Source: Pseudomonadota bacterium
GTDB taxonomy: Bacteria > Pseudomonadota > Alphaproteobacteria > Rhizobiales > Hyphomicrobiaceae
DNA: 25,748 bases
Assembly (NCBI GenBank): GCA_023412745.1
Contig: JAEZBZ010000274.1
Coordinates: 1-25,748, forward strand
Reading direction: 5' to 3'
Shown here in pieces: positions 22,920 to 25,748 of the stretch. Made by a program: the position numbers and the translations under genes. The first letter of the stretch is position 1. Each line of letters opens with the position of its first letter. The notes under the pieces are model-generated. The model had not been told where the DNA came from, ran no database searches, and saw nothing but the letters and a program-made list of their open reading frames with translations.

Positions 22920-24602
22920 TCACCGTCCCAGCGTGATGTTCTTTCCCGACGGCCAGGTGACGCGATAACCGAATTCGATCACCCGTTCCTCATCAGGCGC
23001 CAGCTTGTCATCCCAAGCCAGGATGCCGCGCTTGTCGTCGACGTCGCGACGCGTCGGCGCCGCGCGGCTGGTCAGTTCCACCTTGATGTCCTGGTTGAGC
23101 GACGTCGGCACCTGATCGACGACAGTATAGGCAATCGCCCGTTCGTGCAGGTTCTTGATGGTGATGCGATAGTTCCGCTGATCCGTGCGCGAGGTCGAAA
23201 TCAGGCCGGTTTCACCGCGTTTTTCATCGGCTATGTTATAGCGGATGCGCACCGAGTCATCGGCGCCGAAGCCCAACTCATGCTCCTCGCCACCCGACAG
23301 TTGCGGCAGGCGACCGGCACCCACAAACGTCTGATCCCGGAACAGAGAGATCTGACCGGGCAGGAAAACGCCGCCTTTCGGCATCACAAGCTTGGCGTAG
23401 AGATACGCGCGCTCCTCACGTTTCGGCACCGCGCGCACTATCAGTTGCGGCTCGATCTGCATGTCATCGATCTGCACACGTTTCATCTCGCCGGTGTTCT
23501 CGATCGTCACGCGCCCGGGGACAGCGAACACTGCCTGATAATCGGAAATGCTGACCTTTGCCTGCTGCATCTGTGCTGCGACGACAGGCGCTGGCGCCGC
23601 TGCCATGACACCATCTTCTGCAGCCATGCTACGGCGTGCAAGCGCACGCGCTTCCGGCATGGCACGACCAACCGCTTCCGGCACCGGCGGACGTTCCGGT
23701 ACGAAATCGACGACAACCGGCCGTAGCTCAGGAGCCGCCGCATTGCCGGTCGGCCGCGCCGTCGACAGCGTGACGGCGACGTCGGTCCATGCCTCGCCGG
23801 TCCGCTGCGTAATCGTCGCGCGCCGCGTCAGCGTGAGCTGAGGCGCGACGTTCTTTGCGCCCGTGGCCAGCCGCGCATCGTAGTGCGGCGTCCAGGACGC
23901 ATTGCCGACCTGATAGCGCACCATCAAATCGGCCTCGAGCGGCGCATGCGCACGCAGCTGGATGCGGACTTCTGTGCGCTCCTCCAGCGGCGGCGCCTGA
24001 TCGGTCAGTTGCTTTTCCAGCTCCTCGATGCGGCGATCGGTGTCGCGCATGCGCTGATGGGTTTCCTGGATGGTCCGGTTGACGTCGGACAGGCTGGTTC
24101 CGATCAGCATCAGAAGCTGAGACCAATCTTCACGAACCGGAGCCATCTGCCCTGGCGCGGGCGTCGGCGCCGGACGGGTCGGCAACTCGGCCAGCCGCTT
24201 GACGAATTCCTTCTGCGTCTCGGCCGTCTCGATGCGAGCTTCGAAACCGGCGCGCTCGTCCTTGAGCCGCTCGATCTCGTTCTCGATGCGCCGGCGCTCG
24301 GACTGCGCAGCATCCGCACCATCACGCGGTATCACGACGCGGCGGCTATCGACGGCGCCGATCTCGAGCTTGCCCGTGGCTTTGCCTTCGACCCGGATCG
24401 AACTGGGCACTGCCTGTTGCGGAATGTCGGTGAGGATGACGGTGTGTTCGCCGGCATCCATCTTGACCCGCGCCAGCCTGCGGACTTCAGCGCCCGACGA
24501 GAACACGGTCACCGCGTCGACTTTCGAACTCGCCGGCACCTCCGCGGCGTGAAGCGACGTGGTCGCACACAGCGCGACCGCAAAACCAACCAACAGGCGC
24601 AT
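22920..24602 (-). CDS. DUF4140/DUF4139-domain secreted protein (mucoidy inhibitor MuiA-like)
   Basis: A 560-residue extracytoplasmic protein. The signal peptide covers about residues 1-19 (LLVGFAVALCATTSLHAAE). Then comes a DUF4140 domain (SKVDAVTVFSSGAEVRRLARV, residues 26-46), a coiled coil (about 100-205, IENEIERLKDERAGF and MRDTDRRIEELEKQL) and a C-terminal DUF4139 beta domain from about residue 220. A Pro/Ala-rich stretch (about 300-345) interrupts it. A GGGAGG site precedes the ATG. The molecular function of the family is unknown; the name comes from mucoidy suppression in other bacteria. Confidence 0.85.
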   Translation of the reverse strand: MRLLVGFAVALCATTSLHAAEVPASSKVDAVTVFSSGAEVRRLARVKMDAGEHTVILTDIPQQAVPSSIRVEGKATGKLEIGAVDSRRVVIPRDGADAAQSERRRIENEIERLKDERAGFEARIETAETQKEFVKRLAELPTRPAPTPAPGQMAPVREDWSQLLMLIGTSLSDVNRTIQETHQRMRDTDRRIEELEKQLTDQAPPLEERTEVRIQLRAHAPLEADLMVRYQVGNASWTPHYDARLATGAKNVAPQLTLTRRATITQRTGEAWTDVAVTLSTARPTGNAAAPELRPVVVDFVPERPPVPEAVGRAMPEARALARRSMAAEDGVMAAAPAPVVAAQMQQAKVSISDYQAVFAVPGRVTIENTGEMKRVQIDDMQIEPQLIVRAVPKREERAYLYAKLVMPKGGVFLPGQISLFRDQTFVGAGRLPQLSGGEEHELGFGADDSVRIRYNIADEKRGETGLISTSRTDQRNYRITIKNLHERAIAYTVVDQVPTSLNQDIKVELTSRAAPTRRDVDDKRGILAWDDKLAPDEERVIEFGYRVTWPSGKNITLGR

Positions 24603-24683
24603 TCATCCCTCCCGAACCGGTCCCCTACCGGCGTACTCCGGTGCGGGCCGAAGGTTAGCCGTCATCGTGACGCTACTGTGACG

Positions 24684-24716
24684 AAAAAGGGAGCGTATTC
24701 CAAGAATACGCCCCCT
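24684..24716 (-). terminator. Rho-independent terminator of serA
   Basis: On the minus strand GGGGCGTATTC-TTG-GAATACGCTCCC (one mismatch) is followed by TTTTT. It stands 20 bases beyond the serA stop and separates serA from the DUF4139 gene. Confidence 0.85.
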
Positions 24717-24735
24717 CAATACGACTTGCGATCGT

Positions 24736-25748
24736 TCAGAACGCCAGAGCGTGCGCCTTGACGACCATCGGCAGGGCACGAACCTTGCCCAGAATGTCGT
24801 CCGAAACCGGCTCATCGACCGCGACCAGGCAGATGGCATCGCCGCCGGGCTTGTCGCGGCCGAGGTTCAGCGTGGCGATGTTCACACCCGTGTCGCCCAT
24901 CAGCGAGCCGAAGCGGCCGATGAAGCCCGGTTTGTCGAGGTTGGTGATATAGAGCATGTTCGGCGCCAGCTCCGCCTCCATGCCGATACCCTTGATCTGG
25001 ATGATGCGCGGACGGCCGTCCGAGAATACCGTACCCGCAACCGAACGCTCGCCGCCCTCGGTATCGACGGTCAGACGCATGTAAGTCTGGTAAGCGCCTT
25101 CCTCGCCGCGGGTGATCTCATCGATCTTCAGACCGCGCTCACGTGACATGGCAACCGCGGACACCATGTTGATGTCGGCCAGCTGCGGCCGCAGCAATCC
25201 GGCCAGCGCCGCTGCCGTCAGCGCCTTGGTGTTCATCTCGGCGACGTCGCCCGCATACTCGATCTTCACCTGCTTCAACTGCGTATCGGTGAGTTGACCG
25301 GCGAACGATCCGAGCTGCTCGGCCAGTTTGATGAACGGCTTCAGTCGCGGCGCTTCCTCGGCGGTAATGTTGGGGAAGTTGATCGCATTGGAGATCGCGC
25401 CCTTTAGCAGGTAGTCCGCCATCTGCTCGGCGACCTGCAGCGCGACGTTTTCCTGCGCCTCGCTGGTAGCGGCGCCGAGATGCGGCGTGCAGATGACGTT
25501 GTCGAGCCCGAACAGCACGTTCTCCTTGGCGGGCTCCGTCTCGAAGACGTCGAAGGCAGCACCCGCGACCTTGCCGGCCTTGATTGCTTCGGCCAACGCT
25601 TTCTCATCGACGAGACCGCCGCGCGCGCAATTGATGATGCGCACGGTGGGCTTCATGCGTGCGATCGCCTTGGCGTCGATAATGTTGCGCGTGCGATCCG
25701 TCAGCGGCGTATGCAGCGTGATGAAGTCGGCGCGCGTGAACAGGTCTT
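24736..25748 (-). CDS. serA: D-3-phosphoglycerate dehydrogenase, C-terminal part (cut by window edge)
   Basis: The last 337 residues of SerA; the N-terminal part lies beyond the right edge. The visible part has the NAD-domain end (TLHTPLTDRTRNII, NCARGGLVDE with the catalytic Arg, AFDVFETEPA, and TPHLGAATSEAQENVA with the catalytic His). An intervening allosteric substrate-binding domain (about 25-30 kDa-type, EYAGDVAEMNTKALTAAAL) follows, then a C-terminal ACT domain (LYITNLDKPGFIGRFGSLMGDTGVNIATLNLGR). This is the long (about 530-residue) form that oxidises 3-phosphoglycerate in serine synthesis. The true start is not visible; the first in-frame ATG inside the window at 25656 is internal. 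Confidence 0.95.
   Translation of the reverse strand, partial: DLFTRADFITLHTPLTDRTRNIIDAKAIARMKPTVRIINCARGGLVDEKALAEAIKAGKVAGAAFDVFETEPAKENVLFGLDNVICTPHLGAATSEAQENVALQVAEQMADYLLKGAISNAINFPNITAEEAPRLKPFIKLAEQLGSFAGQLTDTQLKQVKIEYAGDVAEMNTKALTAAALAGLLRPQLADINMVSAVAMSRERGLKIDEITRGEEGAYQTYMRLTVDTEGGERSVAGTVFSDGRPRIIQIKGIGMEAELAPNMLYITNLDKPGFIGRFGSLMGDTGVNIATLNLGRDKPGGDAICLVAVDEPVSDDILGKVRALPMVVKAHALAF

Noticed and set aside
1..25748. Mobile elements, CRISPR arrays, phage genes
   Set aside because: No direct-repeat arrays, transposase or integrase-like proteins, or attachment-site duplications beside the tRNA were seen.

Overview
The window looks like chromosomal DNA from a GC-rich alphaproteobacterium, most likely Hyphomicrobiales. 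This is inferred from base composition by eye, typical alphaproteobacterial protein styles (SerA, DUF4139, cold-shock protein, small secreted SW-G proteins) and the sulfur/lipoate gene set. It was not computed or searched. The coding density is high. No insertion sequence, integrase, prophage or CRISPR array was seen.

Layout. (1) 22-3874: a minus-strand aldehyde dehydrogenase (gabD-type), then a plus-strand HAD phosphatase (gph-type) and an EamA exporter, convergent with a PPOX flavoprotein. (2) 3263-5639, minus strand: a cluster transcribed DsrE-family sulfurtransferase -> Asp/Glu-racemase-like protein -> GcvH-like lipoate-binding protein (LbpA type) -> PPOX flavoprotein. (3) 5851-6750: a second EamA transporter on the plus strand. 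(4) 6764-14928, minus strand: a seven-gene, tightly packed operon transcribed MMPL/RND exporter -> LipS1-like radical SAM -> LipT-like flavoprotein -> LipS2-like radical SAM -> PrsW-like membrane protein -> sLpl(AB)-like lipoate:protein ligase -> hot-dog thioesterase. Three of its junctions are ATGA start/stop overlaps. (5) 15368-17408: a LysR regulator divergent from a class A beta-lactamase-like gene with unusual active-site residues. (6) 17602-20464: tusA, an aldo/keto reductase, tRNA-Val(CAC) and a DUF4105 membrane protein. (7) 20504-22477: two paralogous small secreted proteins flanking a cold-shock gene, all minus strand. (8) 22674-25748: a DUF4139 secreted protein with a small membrane protein, and the C-terminal part of serA running off the right edge.

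How the genes fit together. The centrepiece is the alternative lipoate-assembly pathway known from sulfur oxidisers that use the sulfur-oxidising heterodisulfide-reductase-like (sHdr) system. In that pathway sLpl(AB) charges a GcvH-like LbpA with an octanoyl or lipoyl group, and the radical SAM pair LipS2/LipS1 inserts the two sulfurs. LipT is the companion flavoprotein. The window also carries the sulfur-relay proteins TusA and DsrE that accompany this system, but not the sHdr core (sHdrC1B1AHC2B2). That core must lie elsewhere or be absent. The parts not explained by the described pathway are the PrsW-like protein, the thioesterase and the MMPL exporter inside the lipoate operon, and the racemase-like protein that has lost one catalytic cysteine next to lbpA.
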